A stretch of DNA of 64,000 nucleotides from Bacteroidia bacterium (GCA_009929715.1 RZZX01000002.1:17339-81338); one strand, 5' to 3'. Numbered from the stretch's first letter, positions 25,724 to 34,455 are shown. Numbers and translations are program-made. Notes: generated by a model not told the origin, from the sequence alone.

Positions 25724-28207
25724 TTATTTTCCAGCTTTAAAACCATAAACATTGCCCGAGAAATCGGCTGCATAGAGCGCTTGCCCGGAGATCAGGACTG
25801 TAGAGAAAAAGGGCGCTCCTGTAGTCTGTTTCCAAAGTAATTTGCCGGTAGATCGGTTTAAGCCGTAAATAACCCCATCGGAAGCAGCAAAGAAGACCCC
25901 ATCTCCCGATAATACCGGGCTCGTTTCGACCGTTGCTGATGGATTTCGGACATATGGTGCCGAATAGATCAGCGCTGGTCCGGTTTGAAACGCCCATTTT
26001 TCAACGAGTGTCTCTTTATCCAAAGCAACCACCCCTCTGGCTGCAGTTCCGAAAATAATCTCTTTATCGGTCACTAGTGGTACCGAGCTAACATTCACAT
26101 TGTAACCCAAAGGTTTTCTTACCAGCACATTTCCGGTTTGCGTTTCGATGATAAAGAGCGATTCATCGGACAACATGTAAAGTACCTGGCCTACCATCGC
26201 TCCGGGAGAAGCCCGATGTCGGAGTCCATTCTCGGCATGTTGCCACAACAGCCGCCCCGTTGTAGCATCGTTAGCGTAGAGCGCTTGCCAGTGAGCATGC
26301 CCGATCAAGACATTTTTATTCAATGACAGTGTGGCGGTGCATCCCTCTCGTCGTTGCCACTCTTTGTTGGTCCATACCGTTTCACCGCTATCTGCTTTCA
26401 AAGCACATAACCCCAAGCCTGTGCCCGCATAAACCACGCCGTCCGTTGCTATCAACCCTTCGTTGAGTGCCGGGATAGCACTGAGGTCCAACTTCTTTTC
26501 CCAAGCCAATGCTCCGGTGGTAGCATTAAGTGCATAGAGATAACCGTAGCTATCTTGTGCGAAAAGTATTCCCGCTGTAATAGCCATGCTGTTTTTGATA
26601 GAACCACGAACTTTATAGCTCCAGCGTATCTTGCCATTTATTCCATCCATACAAGCAATACCTGCTTTTTCGGTACAGTTCTCATCGATAGAAGCTACAT
26701 AGACCGCTTTATTATAAAATAGTGGAGAGCACATATAAATATTCGAACCGATGTTCTTCACCCATTCCAACTGAAGTGGGAGAGCCAACGTGTCATTTTG
26801 AGCACCCGCATGTGTCGGATTTCCTAAAAGATTCAGAGAGTTTTGGTGCGGGTTGATTGCAGCGTCTGGTGTGCGGTGATAAAAGAATGTCTTTTCGCTT
26901 TTAATTCTTTCGCCGTTGCTCAGTAGTGCCGTTGCGCAGACCGTTACCAACTTCTTATCCCACTGGCGAGGCAAGGCAATCTCTGTATACCAATTAAAAT
27001 CAGTCAGCTTATTCAGTTGGCGGTGCGCACCTCCGCTCTCTCCTTCGCACGAATAGCTACAACTCACCTCTTTGGTTGGGGCACTTGTAGAATAGACATT
27101 GACTGAAAGTGGAATAGCTCCATCTTTTAAAACCGGACTTTGGTTATTATCAATAGACGCTATTTCGATTAGTCGATTAATATACGCATATCGAAGTTCC
27201 GAACTCAAATCACCTTTCTCGTTGACCTTCATCACCCTGAAGCCCGACGACGCATGATCAATGCCACCTCGTACTAAAGTCGACGTACAAATGCTATAAA
27301 TACCCGATTGGGGGTATTGAATCATGTGATTGATATGCCAGTGACCATAAAGCCAAGCCTTCAGGTTATGTGCTTTCAAATCGATGACTTCGTTCTCCTT
27401 TAAAGTAAAACAAAAATTTCCCGTTTGATCCAATAAATCATGGTTAAAGACTACCACCGATTTAGACGGGGCAACTTGTGCTAAATCATTCTTTAGCCAT
27501 TGAAGAACCTCATTCATCTGGTAAGACGGTCGGTGGTCACCTCCCGGCATCGGCGTGACGATGTAGTGCGTATTTCCCGCATCAAACGAATAAAAGACCG
27601 GACCATAAAGTTGTTCGAACACCTCTTCGCCATACTTACCTTGAACAAGATCATGATTCCCGATACAATAGAACACCGGTGTGTTCATGTTCGCTGTATT
27701 CATCAGTTTAATATGACTCTTTAGTCCCGGTATGTAGCAAATATCGCCGGTGTGAATGATGAAAGCCGCTTTCTCATTCGAAGCATACCGTCGCAAGTCG
27801 GCTGTCCAATCCTCGTGCCCATTTAGTTCGCCAATCTCCGTATCCGAGATGTGAATAAAACGGTGTGCTCCGGTGCGTTGGATTCCCCCGTCATAAGGCA
27901 CTACTCCAAAGTCATACGATTTTGTTTCGGGCAACAAAGGGCGGTAGTAAGCATTGTTCGTTTTGTAGCCCGAAGGCGTTGTGATAAAGATAAATTTAGC
28001 TTTCTGGTGCCCCATCAGTTGGAACGTACCGTTGCCTGTTGTTTTCGTTACATTTAAACCATCGGATACAACGATTCCCTTTAAAAGCTTTTCGCCGGCA
28101 TCGAATTGGCCGTTTTGGTTAGAATCAACGAAGACCCTACCGTGATACTGTGCGTGGAGAGTCAGAAAAGAAAAAAGGAATAAACCGGATAGAATAACTC
28201 TTTTCAT
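25724..28207 (-). CDS. Calcineurin-like phosphoesterase fused to a PQQ-type beta-propeller
   Basis: 827 aa, secreted (signal MKRVILSGLFLFSFLTLHAQ). Domain order: an Ig-like N-terminal domain (YHGRVFVDSNQNGQFDAGEKLLKGIVVSDG), a metallophosphoesterase domain with metal ligands in HISDTE, HTGDICYIPG, CIGNHDLVQG, FNHDLLDQ and LYGHWHIN (about 115-310), a MetallophosC-like domain (about 360-455), then about 350 residues of PQQ/quinoprotein-like repeats (GINGKIRWSYK, NATTGALAWEKK, STGKLLWKQ). Such three-part phosphatases are known in Bacteroides; the propeller extension paired with a GH16 enzyme is less familiar to me. The propeller probably serves as a scaffold or binding domain, not an alcohol dehydrogenase. 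Substrate unknown. Confidence 0.88.
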   Translation of the reverse strand: MKRVILSGLFLFSFLTLHAQYHGRVFVDSNQNGQFDAGEKLLKGIVVSDGLNVTKTTGNGTFQLMGHQKAKFIFITTPSGYKTNNAYYRPLLPETKSYDFGVVPYDGGIQRTGAHRFIHISDTEIGELNGHEDWTADLRRYASNEKAAFIIHTGDICYIPGLKSHIKLMNTANMNTPVFYCIGNHDLVQGKYGEEVFEQLYGPVFYSFDAGNTHYIVTPMPGGDHRPSYQMNEVLQWLKNDLAQVAPSKSVVVFNHDLLDQTGNFCFTLKENEVIDLKAHNLKAWLYGHWHINHMIQYPQSGIYSICTSTLVRGGIDHASSGFRVMKVNEKGDLSSELRYAYINRLIEIASIDNNQSPVLKDGAIPLSVNVYSTSAPTKEVSCSYSCEGESGGAHRQLNKLTDFNWYTEIALPRQWDKKLVTVCATALLSNGERIKSEKTFFYHRTPDAAINPHQNSLNLLGNPTHAGAQNDTLALPLQLEWVKNIGSNIYMCSPLFYNKAVYVASIDENCTEKAGIACMDGINGKIRWSYKVRGSIKNSMAITAGILFAQDSYGYLYALNATTGALAWEKKLDLSAIPALNEGLIATDGVVYAGTGLGLCALKADSGETVWTNKEWQRREGCTATLSLNKNVLIGHAHWQALYANDATTGRLLWQHAENGLRHRASPGAMVGQVLYMLSDESLFIIETQTGNVLVRKPLGYNVNVSSVPLVTDKEIIFGTAARGVVALDKETLVEKWAFQTGPALIYSAPYVRNPSATVETSPVLSGDGVFFAASDGVIYGLNRSTGKLLWKQTTGAPFFSTVLISGQALYAADFSGNVYGFKAGK

Positions 28208-28283
28208 AATAGTTTATAATTTGTTTGTTAGGGTTAACGTATCTCACATCAATCATGATAAGCACCTATTTGTGTTTGCCTGA

Positions 28284-28291
28284 CAAAGGTA
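28284..28291 (-). promoter_or_regulatory. -7 box TACCTTTG for the phosphoesterase-GH16 operon
   Basis: Minus-strand TAnnTTTG about 77 nt before the ATG at 28207. It implies a leader of about 70 nt. Confidence 0.6.
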
Positions 28292-28388
28292 CACAAATAA
28301 CTCTATAAGCCATTCCTCTAAAACGTGAAAAAATGGCGTTGCTTTTTATAAATCTGTTCATTTCCGCATGAAATCGGCAGATAATCTC

Positions 28389-28396
28389 TATTTTTG
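28389..28396 (+). promoter_or_regulatory. -7 box TATTTTTG for nspC
   Basis: Consensus TAnnTTTG 40 nt before the nspC ATG. Confidence 0.6.
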
Positions 28397-28436
28397 TAGC
28401 CGTTATATAAACCTAATGATCGATTAAAAAAGAGTG

Positions 28437-29576
28437 ATGACCGATTTTACCCCATTCCCTTCTCCTTGTTACATCCTGGAAGAAGATCTCTTGAGAAAGA
28501 ACCTCAGCTTAATTAAGCACGTAGCCGATGCGGCTGGAGTAGAAGTGATATTAGCCTTCAAATCGTTTGCTATGTGGCGTTCCTTTCCTATTTTCCGTGA
28601 ATATATCACCCATTCTACAGCAAGCTCTCTTTATGAAGCCCGTTTAGCTTTAGAGGAATTCGGCAGTAAAGCACATACCTATTCTCCAGCCTATACCGAG
28701 CAAGAATTTACAGAAATTATGCGATGTAGTAGTCATATCACCTTTAACTCCTTGTCGCAGTTTGAGCGTTTTTATCCCTTGGTGAACACTTTTGAAGAGA
28801 AGCTGTCTTGCGGAATACGGGTTAATCCCGAATATTCGGAAGTTGAAACCGATCTCTATAATCCTTGTGCCCCCGGTACCCGTTTTGGTATCACAGCCGA
28901 TCTTTTACCTGCTACACTGCCCGCAGGTATCGAAGGATTTCATTGTCACTGCCATTGTGAATCATCTTCTTATGAATTAGAACGCACGTTAGAGCATTTG
29001 GAGGCGAAGTTTGCTCCTTGGTTCGCTCAGATTAAATGGTTGAATCTTGGTGGTGGACACTTAATGACCCGTAAGGATTACGATGTAGAGCATCTGATAA
29101 AACTGTTGCTTGGGTTGAAAGAGCGATACCCTCACCTTCAATTGATACTAGAACCCGGTTCGGCCTTCACTTGGCAAACAGGTGTGCTAACCTCCGAGGT
29201 GGTCGATGTTGTTGAGAGCCGTGGTATTCGGACTGCCATTCTTAATGTTAGTTTTACTTGTCACATGCCCGATTGTTTAGAGATGCCTTATCAGCCAGTG
29301 GTTCGTGGAGCCAAGGTGGGCGAGGAGGGACCGTTTGTTTACCGATTAGGAGGCAACTCCTGTTTAAGTGGCGATTACATGGGTAGTTGGAGTTTCGATC
29401 ACGAATTACAAATAGGCGAACGTCTTGTGTTTGAAGATATGATACATTATACCATGGTTAAGACCAACATGTTTAATGGTATTCATCATCCAGCTATCGG
29501 TTTGTGGAGCTCTGATGGTAAAGCAACGATCTTTAAAGAATTTGTTTACGAAGATTATCGCAATAGAATGAGCTGA
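28437..29576 (+). CDS. nspC: Carboxynorspermidine decarboxylase
   Basis: 379 aa PLP enzyme of the alanine-racemase-fold decarboxylases. It converts carboxynorspermidine or carboxyspermidine to (nor)spermidine, the last step of the alternative polyamine route used by Bacteroides. The PLP lysine is in ILAFKSFAMW (about residue 42). SCGIRVNPEYSEV, GFHCHCHCES, LNLGGGH, EPGSAFTW and GNSCLSGDYMG follow in the usual order. The start is ATG 28437; the GTG three bases upstream is less likely. Its partner, carboxynorspermidine synthase, is not in the window. Confidence 0.92.
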   Translation: MTDFTPFPSPCYILEEDLLRKNLSLIKHVADAAGVEVILAFKSFAMWRSFPIFREYITHSTASSLYEARLALEEFGSKAHTYSPAYTEQEFTEIMRCSSHITFNSLSQFERFYPLVNTFEEKLSCGIRVNPEYSEVETDLYNPCAPGTRFGITADLLPATLPAGIEGFHCHCHCESSSYELERTLEHLEAKFAPWFAQIKWLNLGGGHLMTRKDYDVEHLIKLLLGLKERYPHLQLILEPGSAFTWQTGVLTSEVVDVVESRGIRTAILNVSFTCHMPDCLEMPYQPVVRGAKVGEEGPFVYRLGGNSCLSGDYMGSWSFDHELQIGERLVFEDMIHYTMVKTNMFNGIHHPAIGLWSSDGKATIFKEFVYEDYRNRMS

Positions 29577-29644
29577 TAATCAAAAAGTTCGTTTTTTTTC
29601 TTGCTTTAGTTGAAATAAAAAGTCTCAAAAAACACGGTAGAATA

Positions 29645-29675
29645 TTTGCAGGTTAATGAAAAATGTCTACCTTTG
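29645..29675 (+). promoter_or_regulatory. Canonical promoter of the tRNA cluster
   Basis: TTTG (29645-29648), a 19-nt spacer and TACCTTTG (29668-29675): the full Bacteroides consensus. The first tRNA starts 18 nt downstream. Confidence 0.85.
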
Positions 29676-29693
29676 CAACCGCAAACGAAAAGT

Positions 29694-29766
29694 GCGGAAA
29701 TAGCTCAGTTGGTAGAGCATAACCTTGCCAAGGTTAGGGTCGCGAGTTCGAGTCTCGTTTTCCGCT
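29694..29766 (+). tRNA. tRNA-Gly (anticodon GCC), copy 1
   Basis: 73-nt cloverleaf: acceptor GCGGAAA/TTTCCGC, D-arm AGCTCAGTTGGTAGAGC, anticodon loop TTGCCAA, T-arm with TTCGAGT. CCA is not encoded. Identical in sequence to copies at 29809 and 30112. Confidence 0.96.
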
Positions 29767-29793
29767 CTCTTCTTAGAATAAAGGTAGAGAGTT

Positions 29794-29801
29794 TATCTTT
29801 G
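29794..29801 (+). promoter_or_regulatory. -7 box TATCTTTG before the second tRNA-Gly
   Basis: TAnnTTTG box 8 nt before the second tRNA-Gly gene. It may be an internal promoter for the rest of the cluster; no good -33 element is seen. Confidence 0.45.
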
Positions 29802-29808
29802 ACATGCT

Positions 29809-29881
29809 GCGGAAATAGCTCAGTTGGTAGAGCATAACCTTGCCAAGGTTAGGGTCGCGAGTTCGAGTCTCGTTTTCCGCT
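29809..29881 (+). tRNA. tRNA-Gly (GCC), copy 2
   Basis: Identical 73-nt gene to copy 1; anticodon loop TTGCCAA. Confidence 0.96.
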
Positions 29882-29912
29882 CTTTTTCTTTGAAATATTG
29901 GTTTATTATCTT

Positions 29913-29994
29913 GCCCAGGTGGCGGAATTGGTAGACGCGCACGTTTCAGGTGCGTGTGTCGCAAGGCATGCAGGTTCGAGTCCTGTTCTGGGCA
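29913..29994 (+). tRNA. tRNA-Leu (CAG)
   Basis: 82-nt class II tRNA with a long variable arm. Acceptor GCCCAGG pairs with TCTGGGC (one G-U pair), and the anticodon loop TTCAGGT gives CAG. CCA not encoded. Confidence 0.94.
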
Positions 29995-30017
29995 CTTGAT
30001 AATATGAAAATCTGAAT

Positions 30018-30101
30018 GGAGAGGTGGCGGAATTGGTAGACGCGCTACTTTGAGGGGGTAGTGACAGTTATGTCGTGGGAGTTCGAGTCTCCTTCTCTTC
30101 A
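30018..30101 (+). tRNA. tRNA-Leu (GAG)
   Basis: 84-nt class II tRNA with a long variable arm. Acceptor GGAGAGG pairs with TCTCTTC (two G-U pairs), and the anticodon loop TTGAGGG gives GAG. CCA not encoded. Confidence 0.92.
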
Positions 30102-30111
30102 CATCAGTTTT

Positions 30112-30184
30112 GCGGAAATAGCTCAGTTGGTAGAGCATAACCTTGCCAAGGTTAGGGTCGCGAGTTCGAGTCTCGTTTTCCGCT
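30112..30184 (+). tRNA. tRNA-Gly (GCC), copy 3
   Basis: Third identical 73-nt copy, 10 nt after tRNA-Leu(GAG). Last gene of the cluster. Confidence 0.96.
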
Positions 30185-30192
30185 CTAGAATT

Positions 30193-30233
30193 AGACGTAA
30201 TGTTGTAATAAAAACAATGTTACGTCTTTTTTT
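30193..30233 (+). terminator. Terminator of the tRNA cluster
   Basis: AGACGTAA/TTACGTCT stem, extendable to 13 bp with two G-U pairs, followed by a run of T residues. It begins 8 nt after the last tRNA. Confidence 0.9.
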
Positions 30234-30311
30234 TGTGTTGAGAATCAGCGTTTTGTATGTTTGCCTTTATGCTTTTAATGTATTGAGTGGTTTTCCGCAT
30301 GAGCTAATTGA

Positions 30312-30688
30312 AGGGATCGGTCCGAAAACCGGGCGGATCTGTTCTATTTAAATGACTGGTTGGCCTCATCTAAAAAAGACCGAATCACCTGGAAAAGTGG
30401 CACTCTAATGGTCTAGAAATAAAAAGTCAGTCTGAAATAAAGCTGACTTTTCAACTTCATCTCGGCATTATTAAGCGGAGATAAAACTTTTATAAACAGA
30501 TGTCTCACAGAGGTTAATTCATTTCTCACGATCTTTTCTACACTTCACCTGCATGAAGTATACACTTCACCTGCATGAAGTATACACTTCACCTGCATGA
30601 AGTGTACACTTCACCTGCGTGAAGTATAGAAAAGTCTGACCTTTTTTGACTTAATCTAACGGCGATCTGACTTAATTTAACGGCGATC
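30312..30688 (+). repeat. Non-coding repeat element, copy A
   Basis: This stretch matches the reverse complement of 59261-59598 in one colinear alignment. Shared blocks in order: AGGGATC.GTCCGAAA, TAAAAAAGACCGA, AGTGGCAC.CTAATGG, CTAGAAATAAA, ATTAAGCGGA, AAACAGA.GTCTCACA, then an ~84-nt identical block covering the tandem array (30532-30616), and CTAACGG. Past the array, copy A holds two 20-nt direct repeats 21 bp apart (30648 and 30669). There is no credible ORF. The element starts about 80 nt after the tRNA terminator. The region from its end to the next promoter (30922) holds nothing else I recognise. Confidence 0.85.
30538..30630. repeat. Tandem 22-bp palindromic array, copy A
   Basis: Four consecutive 22-bp units built on ACTTCA-CCTGCA-TGAAGT, joined by ATAC or GTAC. 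Each unit is itself an inverted repeat. The last unit has CCTGCG in place of CCTGCA. No spacer variation, so not CRISPR. Confidence 0.95.
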
Positions 30689-30921
30689 GGCATGAAGTTG
30701 AAAATACTTTTGAAACTCTTTAAATCTGGCGGTTATTTAATAGCTTTATTTTGTTCTCGAACAGATTCATCATGTTTGGGTGAGATCGCATTTATTCTCT
30801 CCGAGAGGAAGTTATTTTTTGACTCTAGCATATCTTAGAGTCTCCTTTTTCAGGATGGCTTATTTCTTAAAATCTCTAAATAAACGTTCTGGATTTCAAC
30901 GTCTTTTTGATTTTTTTTGGT

Positions 30922-30929
30922 TATCTTTG
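30922..30929 (+). promoter_or_regulatory. -7 box TATCTTTG for the EEP-GH97 operon
   Basis: TAnnTTTG box 29 nt before the ATG at 30958. It excludes the longer in-frame start at 30907. Confidence 0.65.
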
Positions 30930-30957
30930 TGCTGTTTTAATCAATCAAACAATAAAC

Positions 30958-31818
30958 ATGATGACACGAAATTTAGTTCTTTATGCATGCATTTCTTGTA
31001 TGCTTTACTGCCTTACGGCCTGTCAGCCTTCCCCGACGAAGATCTGTGTAACAACTTTCAATATTCGTTATGATAATCCGGCAGATAGTGCTAATAATTG
31101 GGCATTCAGAAAAGACTCTGTCTATGCTTTTATTCAAGCGTCTCACCCCGATGTGGTTGGCATGCAAGAGGTCTTGAACTCCCAATTGATCGATCTGCAG
31201 GCTGCTTTGCCAGATTATGCTTATGTGGGAGTAGGACGTGATGACGGTAAGACAGCAGGCGAGTATGCGCCTATATTTTACCGGAAAGATCGCTTTGAAT
31301 TGAAAGATGGTTCAACCTTTTGGCTTTCGGAAACGCCCGATAGCGTAGGTTTAGGATGGGATGCCGCTTGTGTGCGAATAGCGACTTGGGTTAAACTCCA
31401 AGACAAACAGACAGGTAAGGAGTTTGTGATGCTGAATACACACTTTGATCATGTGGGAACGGAAGCCCGCCGCCAAAGTGCTTTGTTGATTATTCGCAAA
31501 ATTAAAGAGATTGCAGGCGAAGAACCGGCCATTGTAACGGGCGATTTCAATGTTTCCGAAAAGTGGGAAGCGTATCAAACGATGACGACCAATACTTTTG
31601 TTTTGAAGGATGCTTGGAAGGTGGCGGCAAAGCACGAGGGAGTGGAGTATACTTTCCACGATTTTGGACGCTATCCGATGGAGAAGCGCGAAAAGATTGA
31701 TTTTATCTTTGTAACGCCTAATGTTCAGGTGAAGGAAGCCGATATTAAGTCGGCCGCTTTAACTGATTCACTCTATTTGAGTGATCACAACCCACACTCT
31801 GCTTATTTGGAATTTTAA
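30958..31818 (+). CDS. Endonuclease/exonuclease/phosphatase (EEP) family lipoprotein
   Basis: About 286 aa. A lipoprotein signal (CMLYCLTAC) places it on the periplasmic or outer-membrane side. EEP motifs in order: TFNIRYDN, VGMQEV (metal-binding Glu), LNTHFDHVG (catalytic His region), TGDFNV, IDFIFV and SDHNPHSAYL (terminal His). The substrate could be a nucleic acid, a phospholipid or a sugar phosphate. The next gene, a GH97 glucosidase, follows after 16 nt and is probably co-transcribed. The start could also be the adjacent ATG at 30961. Confidence 0.9.
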   Translation: MMTRNLVLYACISCMLYCLTACQPSPTKICVTTFNIRYDNPADSANNWAFRKDSVYAFIQASHPDVVGMQEVLNSQLIDLQAALPDYAYVGVGRDDGKTAGEYAPIFYRKDRFELKDGSTFWLSETPDSVGLGWDAACVRIATWVKLQDKQTGKEFVMLNTHFDHVGTEARRQSALLIIRKIKEIAGEEPAIVTGDFNVSEKWEAYQTMTTNTFVLKDAWKVAAKHEGVEYTFHDFGRYPMEKREKIDFIFVTPNVQVKEADIKSAALTDSLYLSDHNPHSAYLEF

Positions 31819-31834
31819 ATCAATAAATTAGTCT

Positions 31835-33853
31835 ATGAAGCATTTATTAATCTCTTTTTCTCTCATAGCACTGTTATTCGGATGGTCTGCTTGCGGAACG
31901 CCTAAAACAGAACTGACATCGCCCGATGGGCATCTTAAACTTGTTTTTGAAACCGATCAAGAGGGTCAACTTTTTTATCGGGCTTCGATGAACGACTCTC
32001 TTTTAATCGATCTTTCGCCCATGGGGCTTGAGGCCAAAGATGGGATCAACCTCTCTTCGGGCTTTAAGGTTAAAGAAACTACGTTCGATTCTAAAGATGA
32101 GACTTGGACGCAACCGTGGGGAGAGAATAAAACCAATCGCAACCATTATCGTGAGATGGCGGTCAGCTTGACCAATGCCGATCAGGTTCATTTGGTGGTA
32201 CGTTTCCGATTATTCAATGACGGAATTGGTTTTCGGTATGAATATGATGTGCCACAAGCGGACTCTTTGTTGATTACTGATGAATTGACTGCTTTTAACT
32301 TTCATACCAGCGGTACGTCATGGTCTATTCCGGCCAGTGCCGATACCTATGAGCTGAAGTATGTGGAACAACCGATAGATAGTGTGAAAACAGCCAATAC
32401 CCCGTTTACGTTTAAGACCACGTCGGGGGTTTATGGAAGTATTCATGAAGCGGCACTTTATGACTTTCCGGAGATGACGTTAAAGCAAGTTGGCCCGTTG
32501 GCTTTCAAAGCCGATTTAGCTGCATGGCCCGATGGGGTTAAGGCACGTAAAAGCAGCCAGTTTACTACGGCTTGGCGGACTATACAGTTAACTCCAGAGG
32601 CGATCGGATTGATCAACTCTGCATTGATCTTAAATTTAAATGATCCTTGTGTACTCAAAGAGACCGATTGGATTAAGCCGATGAAATATGTTGGCGTTTG
32701 GTGGGGTATGCACCTCGGTATCCAAACATGGAAAATGGATAGCCGTCACGGTGCTACAACCGTCAATGCGAAGAAGTACATTGATTTTGCAGCAGCCAAC
32801 GGTCTTGGTGGAGTTCTTTTTGAGGGTTGGAATGAAGGTTGGGAAGACTGGGGTGTGAAGCAAGGCTTTAACTTTACCCGTCCGTATGCCGATTTCGACA
32901 TGAAGGAGATTTCTGCTTATGCTGCTCAAAAAGGGATTCAGATCATCGGCCATCATGAAACGGGAGGGAACATCCCGAATTATGAACGTCAGATGGAGGA
33001 GGCCATGAAGTGGTATACCGATTATGGAGTCCGTAATTTGAAAACAGGCTATGCTGGTGGGTTCCCTGATGGACACTCTCATCATGGACAGTATGGGGTG
33101 CGTCACTATCAGAAAGTGGTGGAGACAGCTGCCCGTTACAAGATGACAATTGATGCGCATGAACCGATTAAAGATACCGGTATTCGTCGCACATGGCCTA
33201 ACATGATGACCCGTGAAGGGGCTCGTGGCATGGAATGGAATGCTTGGAGCGAAGGCAATTCACCAGCGCATCATGAAGTGTTGCCTTTTACTCGTTTACT
33301 TGCTGGCCCGATGGATTACACGCCGGGTATTTTTGATATTTTGTTTCTTAAGTCGAAGGACTCTCCATTACGTCAGCCTTGGAATCCGCTTGATCAAGGT
33401 AACAGCCGGGTGAATACCACACTTGCTAAGCAGTTGGCCAATTGGGTGATTCTCTATTCTCCTTTGCAGATGGCGTCGGATTTAATAGAGCATTATGAAG
33501 GTCATCCAGCGTTTCAGTTCTTCCGTGATTTCGATCCAGACTGTGATTCTTCAAGAGCTTTGGCTGGCGAACCGGCAGAGTTTGTGGTGATTGAGCGGAA
33601 AGCGAAACAGAATTATTATCTGGGAGCATCGACCAATGAACAAGCTAGAACAGTTACTGTGAAGTTGGATTTTCTAGAACCCGGAAAGAGTTACAGAGCG
33701 GTGATTTATGCCGATGGCGAGAAAGCCGACTGGAAGACGAATCCTACCGATTATGTGATTACGGAGAAGCGTGTTTGTTCCACTGATAGTTTGACCATAC
33801 GTATGGCAGCTGGTGGGGGACAAGCCATTTCATTTCGGCCAATAACCGAATAA
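31835..33853 (+). CDS. GH97-family glycoside hydrolase (SusB-like alpha-glucosidase/galactosidase)
   Basis: 672 aa lipoprotein (LLFGWSAC). Order: N-terminal beta-sandwich typical of GH97 (SPDGHLKLVFETD; FRLFNDGIGFRYEY), TIM barrel (YVGVWWGMHLG; GLGGVLFEGWNEGW), GHHETGGNIPNYE, LKTGYAGGFPDGHSHHGQY, IDAHEPIKDTGIRRTWPN, REGARGMEWNAW and LPFTRLLAGPMDYTPGIF. The Gly-rich KTGYAGG at the position where retaining members carry an Asp nucleophile, and the Glu in ARGMEW, resemble inverting SusB-type enzymes, so alpha-glucosidase is my first guess. Its 3' end overlaps the convergent sigma-factor gene by 24 nt. Confidence 0.93.
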   Translation: MKHLLISFSLIALLFGWSACGTPKTELTSPDGHLKLVFETDQEGQLFYRASMNDSLLIDLSPMGLEAKDGINLSSGFKVKETTFDSKDETWTQPWGENKTNRNHYREMAVSLTNADQVHLVVRFRLFNDGIGFRYEYDVPQADSLLITDELTAFNFHTSGTSWSIPASADTYELKYVEQPIDSVKTANTPFTFKTTSGVYGSIHEAALYDFPEMTLKQVGPLAFKADLAAWPDGVKARKSSQFTTAWRTIQLTPEAIGLINSALILNLNDPCVLKETDWIKPMKYVGVWWGMHLGIQTWKMDSRHGATTVNAKKYIDFAAANGLGGVLFEGWNEGWEDWGVKQGFNFTRPYADFDMKEISAYAAQKGIQIIGHHETGGNIPNYERQMEEAMKWYTDYGVRNLKTGYAGGFPDGHSHHGQYGVRHYQKVVETAARYKMTIDAHEPIKDTGIRRTWPNMMTREGARGMEWNAWSEGNSPAHHEVLPFTRLLAGPMDYTPGIFDILFLKSKDSPLRQPWNPLDQGNSRVNTTLAKQLANWVILYSPLQMASDLIEHYEGHPAFQFFRDFDPDCDSSRALAGEPAEFVVIERKAKQNYYLGASTNEQARTVTVKLDFLEPGKSYRAVIYADGEKADWKTNPTDYVITEKRVCSTDSLTIRMAAGGGQAISFRPITE

Positions 33854-34423
33854 GATAAGTAGAGGCATATAATCCTTGAGCGCTAGTCGGAGTTGCTTTA
33901 AGGCTTGTCCAATGCGATAATTGACAGTTTGCGGGGAAACGTTTAGTTTCTCCGCAATTTCTTTATGCGTCAGGTGTGCATTGCGGTTTAGTTCATACGC
34001 TTGTCTAAACTCCTGAGGGAGCTTTTCTATTGCTCTTTTGTAGAGGGCAAATAGTTCGTTTTGCAGATAGAAGTCGGGCGACGAGAACTCTTCTTGGTAT
34101 TTATCGACAATCTCTTGGTGAACTTTTCGGCGCACCTCGAAATGCGTTATCCGATTGAGGGCTTTGTTTTTGACAATGGTAAACAACAAGGTGTGTAGCA
34201 TAAGTTCCGGGATCAGGCTAGACCGGTTTTCCCAAAGCCAAATCATGGTTTCTTGTACAATCTCTTCAGATTCATCGAAGTCTACATATTGCGAGCAAAA
34301 GGCGCATAATCTCTTGAAATAGTGTCGGTAGATGGCATCAAACATCTTTTCATCATTTGCTTTTAGGGCTTGAATGATGTGCTTATTGTATTCTGGTTCT
34401 ATCGATTGTGTTTGAATTTTCAT
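33830..34423 (-). CDS. ECF sigma factor, FecI/SigZ-like Bacteroidetes type
   Basis: About 197 aa RNA polymerase sigma-70 family protein with region 2 (MFDAIYRHYFKRLCAFCSQYV; ESEEIVQETMIWLWENR) and region 4 helix-turn-helix (LTHKEIAEKLNVSPQTVNYRI). The start is ATG 34423: the longer frame begins with TTG at 34450, which lies within the -7 box at 34448-34455. A FecR-type anti-sigma gene is divergently transcribed next to it. The usual susC/susD target genes are absent here. The 3' end overlaps the GH97 gene by 24 nt. Confidence 0.92.
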   Translation of the reverse strand: MKIQTQSIEPEYNKHIIQALKANDEKMFDAIYRHYFKRLCAFCSQYVDFDESEEIVQETMIWLWENRSSLIPELMLHTLLFTIVKNKALNRITHFEVRRKVHQEIVDKYQEEFSSPDFYLQNELFALYKRAIEKLPQEFRQAYELNRNAHLTHKEIAEKLNVSPQTVNYRIGQALKQLRLALKDYMPLLILFGYWPK

Positions 34424-34447
34424 TGAAATAAGTGCTTTTGCGTTAGG

Positions 34448-34455
34448 CAAATGTA
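34448..34455 (-). promoter_or_regulatory. -7 box TACATTTG for the ECF sigma gene
   Basis: Minus-strand TAnnTTTG 25 nt upstream of ATG 34423. Confidence 0.65.

Noticed and set aside
29646..29837. Small ORF over the tRNA cluster (also 30061-30351 and 29773-30138 on the minus strand)
   Set aside because: These frames merely run through tRNA genes; repeated peptide segments reflect the identical tRNA-Gly copies.
30538..30630. Possible CRISPR array (regular short repeats)
   Set aside because: Units are directly adjacent at 22 bp with no variable spacers and no cas genes; it is a tandem palindromic repeat.
34424..34450. TTG start for the ECF sigma factor
   Set aside because: The codon lies inside the -7 box at 34448-34455; ATG 34423 fits better.
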